Below are positions 48,601-60,827 of a stretch of 64,000 nt of DNA, piece by piece. Positions within the stretch are counted from its first letter, which is position 1. Every line of letters begins with the position of its first letter. A program made the translations under genes and the position numbers. The stretch is from Luscinia megarhynchos. Its lineage: Eukaryota > Chordata > Aves > Passeriformes > Turdidae. The DNA is taken from positions 26,059,002 to 26,123,001 of the forward strand of contig CM067570.1 in assembly GCA_034336665.1 (NCBI GenBank), in the 5' to 3' direction. The notes below the pieces were generated by a model that had not been told where the DNA came from, did not search any database, and saw only the letters and a list, made by a program, of their open reading frames with translations.

Positions 48601-50585
48601 GAAGGCTGCTCTCAGATCATGAACGTGCTGCTTTAAGACAATGGAAGGAGGGCCTTTTGTTTCTCAGCTTTTCCTCTGTAAGAAGGGCAGAGGTATCTGA
48701 GGGCAGGAAAAGATGGAGGGGCATCAGCTCACTGGAGATCAGCTTCCAGTGAGAAAATCAAAGTGCTTAGCTAGAGCCCAGCCTCTTACAGAAGCATGTG
48801 GAATTAGGACAAAGCAAAATCTGAATTCCTCTCTCACCTTTGTGTAAAATTGATATCAAGAATTTGTCCTGCCTTTACGACATTTTGCAGGGACAGCTGT
48901 GTTAAAATTGCATTATGTTCTCCAGAGCCAATTTTTGCATTTTCACATTGCTAGTCACTGGCTGAGTCCATGACATGCAAAGCCCTTGTTGTGCTGGTTG
49001 AAACCAGCTGGACATCCAGCTTTTCTGCACCAAAGAGAGGGAGGCTCTTTAGTATCAAGACATACTCATGTATGTCTCATGTAAATGAAGGAACTGTAGG
49101 TAGCTTAATAGGGTCACATCCCCAACTCCCTGGGAGCAAAAGGAAAAGAAGTATTATTTTTTTATTCTTCGGGTAAGATGTTTATAACCTGGCTGCCATT
49201 CTATTGCCTTCTGTCACTGAAATTAAGCTGCTGAAATCTATAATATAAACATGTACATACCTCTGCTATAGTATGCAATGTCCCAGCCTTCTAAGAGCAA
49301 TGTGCCAAGGAAGATACAGTATAATAATGCAGTAAATATAGGTCATCTTCAGTAGATTGTAGCTTTCAGCAACTGGAACAATCCTATATGCAAAAAAGGA
49401 AAGAATATTCCCAGTGTGGGCATCAGATCTGTTCACGTGAACACACATGCTTGAACTGTATAAACACACGAAATAGTGAGGGTATAATGAAGAGCTACAT
49501 AATAGCTGAAGAAATATTTTCAGCATTTTGAAGCTAACTGAATTTTCTGGGATGTCTTTATTATCCCATTTATGTAATAATAGTTGGAAGAAAATTCTCT
49601 GCCTTCTAGAAGAACAGTTCTGTCTCTGGTGCAGAGTGTTTTGCTTTTTACATGTAAAGCCTGACATTGACAAGTGAGTTTTTTCTAAGTTATGAGAGGG
49701 AGGAAAAACAACCATTTTGAGTGTGGACTTGAATGAACTGATCAGTTTTCTGAATAAGCTCAGGTGCCACAGCAGCAATACCCATCAAAGACCTCTCCAA
49801 GCTGATTTTGAAATCAGCTTTTAAAATCACTTTGAATTTCACCATTTCCTTCTTATTTCATGGCGAAATGACAGTGTTCCACTATCAACCAAACAGAAAA
49901 TACACAGCAAAACTCTAGTTTTAATAAATTTATTCAGGATTGGCTAAACATAATATAACCAGAACCTTATGGGTTTAAGTTCTTTATTCAGTCTATAGTT
50001 TGGAAATTAATCTCTAATGGGTGTCCAACCTACTGTACTTTTCCTCATTTTGTATAAACTTTGTATAAACACTGATTTATTTATTATACTTTGGCTGTAA
50101 TAATTTGCTGTGAGCTGGAATCACAGTTCTGGAACTGTTCATTAGGGAATAGTAAACACTTGGCATCTTTGAGTCAGTTAGGCTGTGTCTAAAGTTGTTT
50201 ACTGCAACAAGGGTGGATCAGTACACTGAAGCTACTTGGTGCCAAAACCCCTACATCTGACCTGTGGGCAGTTTGGGAGCTTTTCTCTGGACAAGGTGGT
50301 CTGGTGGGTTGAAACAAATATTCCCACCAAGGATGTGCTTTGAAGCTCTCCAGAGAAACCATGCATTGACTCAGACTCCCAGGTTTCCATTATGGACTGG
50401 AGCTTATCTGGCTGTGCATCCAAACCAGCTCTGGCTTAGCATTCTCCACGAGCAACTGGGCTGGTGCACACCAGAACTGCTCTGCAAAGTAAAACAGTTC
50501 CTGCTAGCTGGGGAGGCTAACATAGACACTGGAGTATAAAAAAAACCTGAAAAATATTTTTACATTTTTCTGTTACCTAAAAGCT
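45638..50585. other. Gene-free stretch
   Basis: No gene, RNA or transposon recognised. The 170-codon open frame on the minus strand at 49266-49778 begins with TTG, lies in AT-rich sequence and shows no domain I know, so it is not called as a gene. Confidence 0.5.
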
Positions 50586-50587
50586 GT

Positions 50588-50620
50588 TTTGGTTGGTTGG
50601 TTAGTTGGTTAGTTGCTGTT
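50588..50620. repeat. Short (GGTT)n-like tetranucleotide run
   Basis: ttttggttggttggttagttggttag, a degenerate GGTT/AGTT repeat. Confidence 0.7.
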
Positions 50621-53600
50621 TTTTGACATACCCTTGCAAGTATTTTTTTTCTGAGAACAGTTCCTTAGTGACAGGATTTTCCAGTCAGTGCTAAAAATGA
50701 AAATTTGTACACTGGCCAGATTCACAAAAAAACCCCTTGAGGGCTAGTTTTTAAGGAGTCAACATTTCTAGCTAGATCCAGATTCACAGCCATTCAGATT
50801 TTACTTAGGCATGTACCCAAAACAGCACCTTTGGTCCATTGCACTGAGCTCTTCCACCTCCCTTCAACTCACACTACATACTTCAGTATAGCTTGATAAG
50901 GATCTTGTCTGGCCAAAAGTCACATGTAAATATATATCTGTATTTTGTCTGTGTGTGTTTATGTCATTAATAAGAATTCAGTCGATTTTGATGATAGCCA
51001 GTAAGAGATTTTTCACCACAATAGGATTTGGATCAGATCTCTCATGCCTTGGTTCATGTGCCCGCCTGATTTACCAGCTTGTTTAGGCCAGGCTTGTTTG
51101 GGTTAACCTAATCTCCCTCTCCTGGCTACAGGCTGGACCACCATCTGTCAGGATGGGCTCAGTATCCTGCTCAAGTTGTGTTGTCTATGATTACATATGG
51201 AGTCCTGAACAATGGTCTATTATCTCTTTGTCTTCTCTCTTGAGTTTCTGCAATTCTTGGTTGGTGACAATTCTTGCAGAACACCGCAGCTTTTTTCACC
51301 TGGAAGGAGTCTTCCATGGCAGCACCCTCTTTTCCAGGAAGACTTGTGTACTTGGAGGCAGCCTGAGCACAACAGACAACAGCATTCCTGGGAATTTGTT
51401 TCGAGTTTCCAAGGTTTCCTTTCTGAACAAGCACAAGAATTGAACGTTGCTCCTGAGACTTCTCTCACCCACGGTCACCAAAATCATCATCCTTTCTCAT
51501 CAGAGGCAGTTTTCCTTTGTGCCCAAGAAGCATGTGGTGGGAAATAAAAGCTGCAGCTCTTGTTCACACAGCTCTGGCAGAATTCACCCTCCCCAAGCCC
51601 TGTGTCTCTCTCATTTGTAGCAGCGCTCAGTTTTTGCTTCTTCAAGCTCAGCTCACGTATTTGATTTTATCAGATGTTCTCCTAATTGTGTCATTTTCAG
51701 CTATACGGGTATAAGTTGAGAATAATTTGTATCAGGCTGAAGTTTTCAGGGAAAGGTCTTTACTTCCCAGAAAAAGGGGGACAATTCTTTACTGTTTTTG
51801 CTTAATAATGAGCCAGATACTTGATAAGTAAAAAAAAAGTTTGTGGCAGATACCAATACACAGACACTACTGAGCAGTTTCTTTTGTTTGTGCAAGCAGC
51901 TGGCCCAGTATTGCACCTGAAGAGGTAATTAGAAAGATAAGTTGGGACACTAATTTGCAACATTCAGGCCTTCCCTGGGAAGGTATTGCCATGACAAAAG
52001 GAAAAAAAGGAACTCACAGTCAAGAACAGGGGCACTATCCACCATTTTTCACTCTCACTGGCAGCTCTAGGTAACCTTTAACCTCTTCCCACCAGCCTCC
52101 TCAAAGAAGCTACAAGATGCAGGAGAGTAAAGGAAAAGGGTCTGGTCTCCTCACACAAAATGCCTTGTGCATTTATACTTAGAACAAATGTCTTTTATTT
52201 TGATTTCCTTGTGCTCTGTTGCGCTCAGGTACTCCAACAGCTAAAAATGAAAAGAATATAAAACTACCACCTTGCCAAAAGTAGGTTTCTTTATAAGGAC
52301 ATTAATGAACACATTTTAAGTCAGTTTTATAGGTGACTGGTCAGGAGTATTTTGTTTGGTTAGTTTATTATCATAGATAGTACAGTGCTTGGCTCTGAAT
52401 CATTTTACACAGATGAATTAATTTAGTTTTGCAGTGCTGCACAGTGAACTTTGCAACTCTGCTTATGAATGCAATCAGGGCTTGCAGGGAGAGCTACATC
52501 TTAGTGTCACCCCCACAAAAGCAGCCATGGCCAGCTGTGTGCTCAGCTCCAGAGGCTGCTGTTGAGATTCCTCTTGGGCAGTGGGACTCTTCTGCCAATC
52601 ATCCCATTTCTGTGATCAAACCAACCTGCTCCAAGACCCCCTACTCGAGCCAGTCACTCCATCGAGAAGAGATGGACCTTGGAAAAGGGAGATCTATCAG
52701 TAACCTGGAATCAACCAGTATAAAATTTCTCCTTATCTGAAACTCGATTCTTGGGAGAAATATTATCACTAGCTCTATGTTAATTGGCAGGAAATTACTT
52801 GCCCTGGGCTCCTCTGACAGAGGCCTCCCCCTTCCCTCTCCCCTCCCTGGGCTCCACTCTCCCATGCTGCACCACACTCCACATTTGAGGGCGCTGGAGG
52901 GAGAGATGAATTCCGTGAACAGTAAAAAAACAACTTTCCGCTCCATCGCGAGCAGCCAGATGACGGATACTTTTTTCAAAGACTTCTTTGTCCATAAGAT
53001 GGCGTTTGAATTAGGAACTTGTTTAGCCAGATTCTCTTGTTACAATTTACTGATTCATTGGGTGGAGAATGGGAGGGCAGGATGACAGAGCCAGACAGCC
53101 TCAATTAACGATCTTTTTAATAGATCTCGTTCAAACACAGATGTATCTTTAAATATATCCAGAATTAGACAGCAGAAAGAATTAACAATTTTAACCTGCT
53201 TGTGCCTTTAAATTATCTGCTGAAGGGAATAAGCTGTTTTAGCATCACTACTTTTTGAGAGAAGAATAATGACTTTCCAACAGATTAAATCTGTGGTGTT
53301 TTTCTTAAAAACCAGAAGTGGGGTAGAAGGGTTTTTTTGAGGAAAAGAGTCTCCAAATCTCTCCTGAAGTGTCAATGAGACCATAACAACAGTCTCTTTT
53401 GGGTTAGTAACATGAAAATTAATTTCTGTTTCAGCACAGAAGCAAAGAGATGGATCAAATTCAGGTCTTCCACCTGTTCTGACAGATGTCGTTCCTATGA
53501 CAGTTTTCTCTGGATCACATCAGAATGGATAAATCTGTAATTTGATCCAAGGAGATACTCAGGATACCTTTGTCCCACCTGCACTGGAGGAGCACTTGTG

Positions 53601-56600
53601 CTCTGACACCACCAGCACTGTGCCTCTTCTTCCTCCGTGCTCCTTCAGCCAGACCTGAGCCATTCACACCCTGTCCATGTGAAATCCTGGGGTCCTTCTC
53701 TCAGCTGCTGAGCTCTGGCCATTTCCACAGCTCCTACTTCAATTTGTAAAGTTTATTGGAAATTGCCTGGGGCTCTAATCTTACTGTTGGGGGAAGGGGA
53801 AAGGTCTGGACTGGTCTTGCATGACCACAGCCATTTAATTTGTCTGTCATTACTTCATGGGTATAGGTTACCAAGAGCGCAGTTCTCAGTTTTCTTACAA
53901 AAACAGGGCAATGGTCTAAGCTTTTCTTTAGTTACTTGGTTGACAAAAGGAAAATTTCTTTCTGTGGCAGAATCGTTCTCTCCAGGAGTCTCTCTGAACA
54001 CAGACACACACATTTGTGTGCACGTGTCATTAGAAATATCATGCACACACCAACTCAGCTTTTTGCAGAATTTAAGTAGCTAGAGATATTGAACCCAGAA
54101 GACTATGCTAGTGCTATAAATAATATATACTTTTTATGAAGTCCATTTTCACATCACAGATTTCTTTAGATAAATTTTTCAACTTTAAAGTTCCCTTCTT
54201 CTTTTTCCCCCATTTACTCCTCTCAAGGTAGCATTCAGAATAAGTACTTGTGTGTGGGGAATGGAGACTTTTGAATGAACTTTAGCCAATTTAATGAAAC
54301 TAGAACAAATCAATAAACCACCCAGGCATATAATGCTGTCAGTATTCCCACTGACTGTTCCACAACATCAAACAGTATGGAAAACATTTTCAAGGTAAGT
54401 CCTCTGTATTCTGAAACAGGTCCCTAAAGGCAGAGAGATGGAGGTTTTCTTGGCCTACCTGTTTAAAATGGGTCATGCTCTGCATTCACAATCACCTTGA
54501 AGTGAGGCACAGTTCTTCAAAGCAAGAGCTCCAGCGAGGCGTGCACTGCCTGGGCTGTGAGCGTGCTGCAGCCAAGGTCAGGGAGACCCTCCTTTCCCCA
54601 GCCCTGCTCAGAAAGTTCCTTTCTTCTCAGCCTTGACTGGCATGGTGATAACAACTCCTCTTAGCTGTTATCAAATTCCCATCTCCATGCAATGCCTTCT
54701 CATGCGTCATGCCATCCTTAAACCAAATCCTAACCTCACTTCTCTGGCTTCAGTGAGAAACTCTGGGACTCGTTATCTGCTTTATCTGTGTTACTGAAGT
54801 TTTGCTACCCAAGCAATGGAAATGAAGCTTCTGACGGTAGATGTCCTTTGCCAGTGTGAAATGTTTCAGTTCCCAGGGAAGAGATGCTGTACAGGCAAAA
54901 CTACTTCTGTTGGTACAGCTATCTTGTGGTTTTATCTTCACAAAAGTGCAAAGCTGACATGTTTGCACTGGCAAAATTTTCTCGCTGGATGCTGAAGAAA
55001 TAGAGGGATATTGCACTGGGACAGGGCCTCTGGGACAAGGACAGCTGTTGTGGTGAAACTGGTCATTTCTCTCTGCTCTTCTCTTCTTCATTGCCCCATC
55101 CCTCCCCCAGGTGAAATTTGCTGTACTGATCCACTTAACTGCACTTAGTCTAAGGACATCTGTCAAAACAGCAGCCTGGGTCTGGGATCACAGTTCATCC
55201 AAACCCAGCCTGACCCCAGGCCCTGCCAGCAGCTGGTGGCAGAGCTAACCTGGCTCTCAGAGCGTGGCCCTTGCTGCCCTGTGTGAGAGATGGGCCCCTA
55301 CACAGGCCACATGCCATGCCATTTTGATCCACTGCTGCTCTCATGTTCTGTGGGGGTGAGAAGAGAAGGTTACAGTCAGGGTGATGACGCTGCCTTGTTA
55401 TCCAGATGTGATTTTAGTTGTGCACTCCCACAGTCTGTTCATGATCAGCTCAGTACCAGCATTTTCAAGTGTATGAGCTCACAGGGCTCATTCTTGCCTG
55501 TGAGGTCCCAGGAGTTCCCAAGTGCACTGCTCTGGTACTCAGTCTGGTGCTGCTTGCATCAGCTGAAGTGTGGCTGTGCCAGGACAGTTTGCTTCACTCA
55601 GTGCAAGAGAAAATGTCAAATGGTAATGCTCAGCTGCTTTGCTACTACCTTGCTATTATAGGGTCATGAGCACAGATAGGAATTTCTTGTCAGAGGTCTG
55701 TCAGCTCCTGCACAAATCCACTTTTGATGTTAGAACTGGAGGTGTACCACAATCTCCTGTCTCTAAAGAGTTATTAAATAATAGCTGACTTTGCCATATG
55801 AGCTGGTGTATTTTCCCTGTGATTGCACAGAAATTAAGAAATCCTTGCTTATCCTCAGAGAAGAGGCTTTGAAACCTTCACTGTACTTTTCAGAAATCAT
55901 TCTTGATTCTGGGATCCCTGAACCCACATGCTGATGGAGTTGACAGCAGAAGAACTGAGAATGTCAAGGCGAGGACCATGCTCTGTGCTTTGGCACGTGA
56001 AAAGCAGCATTTTGAGCTGAATGCTCACAATTCAGAGCTACCACAAATCAGCACCTGTGTATGGAAAACTTTGCTTCATTTGTGCTTTTTTCATATGCCA
56101 GTTTTAGATGGCTGTGAGAATCATGAATTTCAGCTGGATTTTCCCAGAAATTTTCTGGTGTAAGTGCAAGGGAACCAGTTTTGCTCTTCCTTGTGCCTCA
56201 GTGAATAGAATGAACATCTCCCACTGGAGAAGAACTTGCAATGACTTTAGAAACCAAACAAGGAAATACATTCAGTTGGGTTACTGGTGGAGGGGATTTA
56301 TAGCATGTTGTGAACTATCTGCTTAGTCCCAGAATTAAGTGAGGGGCAGGAGTGGGGGTTGAGAGAGCAGGAAAACACAGTTCCCTTGTTAAAATGAAAG
56401 AATGAGTTTAATATATACAGGCAGAAAGAGGAGGCAAGTCCTTTCCCTGTTAAATATTTACCATCTGAGCCCTGCTCAGACTCCTGATTTTCTGTATCTC
56501 TAAAGGTGGTGTACTTGTGACAGTAGGATATGTTCCTTAATGTATTCCTCCCTCTCAACCCACCTTGCATGGGAAACGGCTGCGGTAACAAAAAGCAGAC

Positions 56601-57604
56601 TGTTCCCTTCTCATGAATATTAATCAGTAAACTCCCCCTGCTATTTTAAATCGAAGGCTGGTGCTAAAACCCTTTTTTCCCCCACTCAAGCATCCCCCAA
56701 GGAAAACCCTGAAAGTCCTGGGAAAGCCATGCACAGAGGCTGCCGTGACTAGAGGCCTTCTAGGCAGTGACATATAAAACTCTGAGGTCAGGGGGCACAG
56801 CAAGAGGAGGAATGAGCTTTGTTTCCGCTATGTGTTGCTGAAAGCTAAACCTTTATGGAACTTTTCTAGCTGCATTTTTGGCTATTTAGCTTTGAAAACA
56901 AAAGATTTATTTATTTTTTCCTATTCATCGCAGTTTTTGTCCTGAGTTGACAGCAGTGACATAAGAAGGACCCTCCCTGTTCTGAGTTAGAGCTGTGTAC
57001 GCTCCTTTGGTCATTACTGCTTAGTACAAATATTATATGACCTTTAAGCAAAGGGAAGAAAACAAACAAACAAAAAGATTGCACGTTGCCAATGTAGACA
57101 CCCATTGCCACAATCCATTCTTCTAAATAAGAAAATTAAAACTCTCTTGGCAAGTAAAATACTTCAACTGGAACATGTATAGTACAAGAGGATGCCCAGA
57201 AGCCCAGCTGTGTGTCTTCACAATCCACTCAGCTTCAAATCAAACCAGAGGGATATTCCCAAGGACACAGGGTGATACAGCCGAGGTTGCCTTGCCTCAG
57301 AGATAACCCTGAGCAGTGCTGAACGATTCTTTGAACTCAAAGCAATTTGCGATTGTGTTCAGAAATAACACATGGACTTGCCAGAATCCAAGAGTGTATC
57401 AGCAACCAACGTGTATTTTTCCAGTGCCTGTAGTGATAAGCCAGTGCAGAGTTTGTTGTTTTCTCTTTGGGGCAGTGTTAGCACTTGTGGTGTGTTAGAG
57501 GATTTCCCATGCCAAGGATGCAATTCATGTCCTGAGGACTGTGCAGTCAAGAATAATGTTTTAAAACCTTTGTCCTTTATCAAAGGACTTGGACAGACTT
57601 CAAA
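50621..57604. other. Gene-free stretch
   Basis: No gene, RNA or transposon recognised. Open frames are short and without recognisable domains. Contains an (AAAC)n-like short run at about 57060-57075. Confidence 0.5.
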
Positions 57605-57715
57605 GAATACTATTATCCATGTTTAACAGCTGGGAAAACTCAGGCGAGGAGGGGTGACATGGCTGTGCCAAGGTGATCTTATGAACTGGTGTCAGACCAG
57701 GAGTACTGTACTTTC
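57605..57715 (+). mobile_element. MIR-like SINE relic
   Basis: tactattatccatgtttaac, then agctgggaaaactcagg, then gaggaggggtgacatggctg, then ccaaggtgatc, then tgtcagaccaggag follow the block order of a MIR element from the attattatcccc core to the tail. It is one of the better preserved relics in the window. Confidence 0.5.
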
Positions 57716-60700
57716 TGCCTGCTGTGGATGCTGCATCTCATCATGTTGTGAAGGTCTGTGCTGGGTGCTGTACTCTCTAGATCTGATGTACTGGTTGAGA
57801 GAGATGCTGCACACCATTAATGAATGGAGAATTGGGGCAGTGGATGGAGCATATTCAAGCTGATCAGCCCAAACAGGCCTGTGTGTGATGGCTGCTGGTG
57901 GCAATAGCTAATGGCATAAAACCTGTGGTGGAATGGCACCAAAGCTCCAGGACAGGCTCTGGGTGAGCATGGAAAATAACCACTTCAGTCTTTGGAAACA
58001 ACATCTTAGGACATTGCTTGGGCAGAAGGTGGGAGGATGGTGGATTTTACTGCTGGTGGTTTGGTCACTCCATAGGTTAGAGTACAAATAAACCATGCCG
58101 CCCAACTGAATGATGATACATGCTCCCCTGATTTATCCTGGAAATGTGATGCCTTATTCATGTAAAGGAAGAGAGGCATGAATCAAAAGTACCTGATCCA
58201 GCATAAAGCTTGCTCAGACAAAGATAAACCTCCACAAGTCTTTGAACAATTTTGGCTTGGAGTATAAATTCAGGTTAGATCAGCAGAAGATGAATCATTC
58301 AGAAGAAGAGATCTTCAGGCAGAACTTGAACTTTGTGCTTGCAGGATCTGGGTGGAGTGAATGGTTGATGTTAGTACACAGAGATGGGTATTTCCTGCAG
58401 CAAGATCTCCACCAAAACTCCCAGTAGACAACAGGTGGTTTAAGAGGGTTTGTCAAGCAGCATTTCTCCTGCTCAGGACTGCTCCAAGGTGATGGCAGCA
58501 GTACAGTTCTTCCAGGACACAAGAATGAGAAGCAGCTGTTCCTCCAGGTATAAACATGTATCACTAATTAGAGGTAGTTAATAGTTTCCTGGCTCTATTA
58601 AGTGCTCAAAACTGATATTTACTCTTAGTTTTCACTCTTCTTTGGAGGAGCAGAGCTACAGCTGACTAATCCCAGCTGGTGGTGAACAAGATGGCAATAG
58701 TGTCAGTTAGTTTTCATGGAGTGCCATAGATGAGTGTGAGAATGCAGGTACTTGCTAAAAATCAGGTTGCTAAAAAGCAGGTTGTTTATTTCATTAGAGG
58801 CATTTGGCTATCAGTGTTTTGAAGACTGTGCTGCATAATGACCAAATAATCCGCAAACCAAACAACCAAAAAAGAGATCAGAATTACTAAAAGTTTGAAA
58901 AACTTTATTCTATGTATTTGAAAATAATGCCACAACTGTTTATTCAGGTAACTACTTTAACAACATTGTTTAATAAACATGCAAAATCAAACAGTTAAAT
59001 ACTAAATGGGAGATTCAAGTCCAAACTGAGAAACTGACTTGACCCTAGCAGAAGCTGTGAGAGATCAGAAGCACATCTCCAGAACCGGTTATTTAATTTC
59101 AGCTGAACACTTCTCAGGAATCCTTCTACCTTTAGGCCAAAAGGCCTTATTTATTATACTAAGAGATGCTGATAGTCACTGTAGTATACTGAGATTAATG
59201 GAGAATTTCCAATAGGCAGGAATGGCACCCTGGAGAACATGCAAAGTTGATTCTTGATCCCAAACTCTCAGTTTTTCTTTTACCTGGCCCAGCTGAGCCA
59301 GCTGTGCTTGTGCTGAGTCCCTCAGCCTCTCAGTCCTTCAAAAGAGGACAGGAGAGATGAGACAGATCAGCAGTCAATACTGAAGATGCAATGCCCTTTT
59401 CCCTGACATCTGTGACTGTAGATGCTGGAGCCAAGGAGCCAAGGTTGGCCATGTTTTGGGGAGGACTGTCTCTGGGCTACTGCACCCAGAGGCTGTACTA
59501 GCACTTGAGCTCCTTGAGCAGTTCCCTGCAGTCCATGCAGGAGCAGAATCCTTATTTCTACTTTTCCTATGTTAGCATCCCCATCTGCCCTGTGGGTTTC
59601 TGCACTTCAGGAACTTAACGTCTTTCTCTGTGGCATTCTCTCTGTACTTATCTAGGGCTTTGAATACCTCCCAGTTAGTGATTTCTGGCAGAACAATGTA
59701 CACCATTGAGAGTACAGACTACAGCCAGCTTGCCTTTCAGTTTCCTGTTTGACCTTTTAAACTTTGTTATTTCACAAATATTCAGAGTTGAAATTTTACA
59801 CACTTAAGGCACCTAAAAGCAAATTCTCCACTGGTAAAGTTGTCCAAATAAACTAGCCAAACCTTGAAAGGATATAATTTCCCTTGAAAATGCATCCTCA
59901 CAGATAATTGATAGCATAGCCATCTTTCAGACCAGATGGTTTCCTTTTGGATGCTTACACAGAATAAAGTGTGTGGAGCAAAGTAGCCTTATACCCTCAG
60001 AACAGATCCTGCCATCACTTCTTAGACTAAAATCCACATTCCAGAAGGGTATAAGCTAGTGAAAAGAACCCCTGCATTTCACCTGATATTAATTAACTTC
60101 ATTGCAAGAGAAAAGTCATTTTTATATATTAGTTGGCTCTATCTCTAATATTTATGACTGTGTGATATTCAATATGTATTATGCATTCATACCTATTAAG
60201 CAATTAATATAGTGCTGCATAAGACATAAATATAAAGGTACATTTCAATTTATGCTTACATTTATCCCATGCTTTTGTTCACAGAGATTTGCAAAGGTAA
60301 AATCTATAATGTCTTCCATGAAATGAAGCCACTTCTGGAGTTTATGCTGGTGTGATAATCATGTCTGATAGCTGAGGCTGGGCTAGCCCAGCCTTCTCTT
60401 TTAGGACCCAGGTTGTAACAGTAAAAGAGCACTTGCTTTTTGTATTGGGCATAGGAAGAAACATGGCCTCAGCCACTTCTTCCTCCCTTGTGAGAGAGCT
60501 GCAAGCTCTCCACAGGCACAGGGAAGGCTTGTCCTTTACTGCTGTGGAGTTTCTCTGCTCTGCCCAGGCAGCACATCCCCCTTCTCCTCTGGAAAGGTAG
60601 CAGAACAGATGGAAGTACCTTGGAAGACCGATGATCTGGGGTGGATAGGGCTGGTTAGAGTAAAGGTGGTGAAAGAAAGCATCAGTTTAAGAGACATGGG

Positions 60701-60773
60701 GGGGTTTCAGGGAGGCAGGGAGGAATCTCACTTATTGGCATGATAATTTTAACAGGGTGTTTTTAGTTCTTTA
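57716..60773. other. Gene-free stretch
   Basis: No gene or RNA recognised. Contains the 15-bp duplication at 58752, listed separately. Confidence 0.5.
58752..58781. repeat. 15-bp tandem duplication
   Basis: ttgctaaaaatcagg (58752-58766) is followed directly by ttgctaaaaagcagg (58767-58781), one mismatch. Confidence 0.85.
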
Positions 60774-60827
60774 AATAAAGCCCCAAACAAAACAAAACAA
60801 AACAAAACAAAAACAAAACAAAAAAAA
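60774..60827 (+). repeat. (AAAAC)n tract preceded by AATAAA
   Basis: aataaa at 60774-60779 is followed after about five bases by 43 bp of (AAAAC)n and A-rich sequence (60785-60827). The arrangement resembles the tail of a retroposed transcript, but no recognisable body or target-site duplication was found, so a plain microsatellite is the safer reading. Confidence 0.75.

Noticed and set aside
49266..49778. 170-codon minus-strand open frame
   Set aside because: It begins with TTG, lies in AT-rich DNA and resembles no known protein. This length can occur by chance among six frames of 64 kb.
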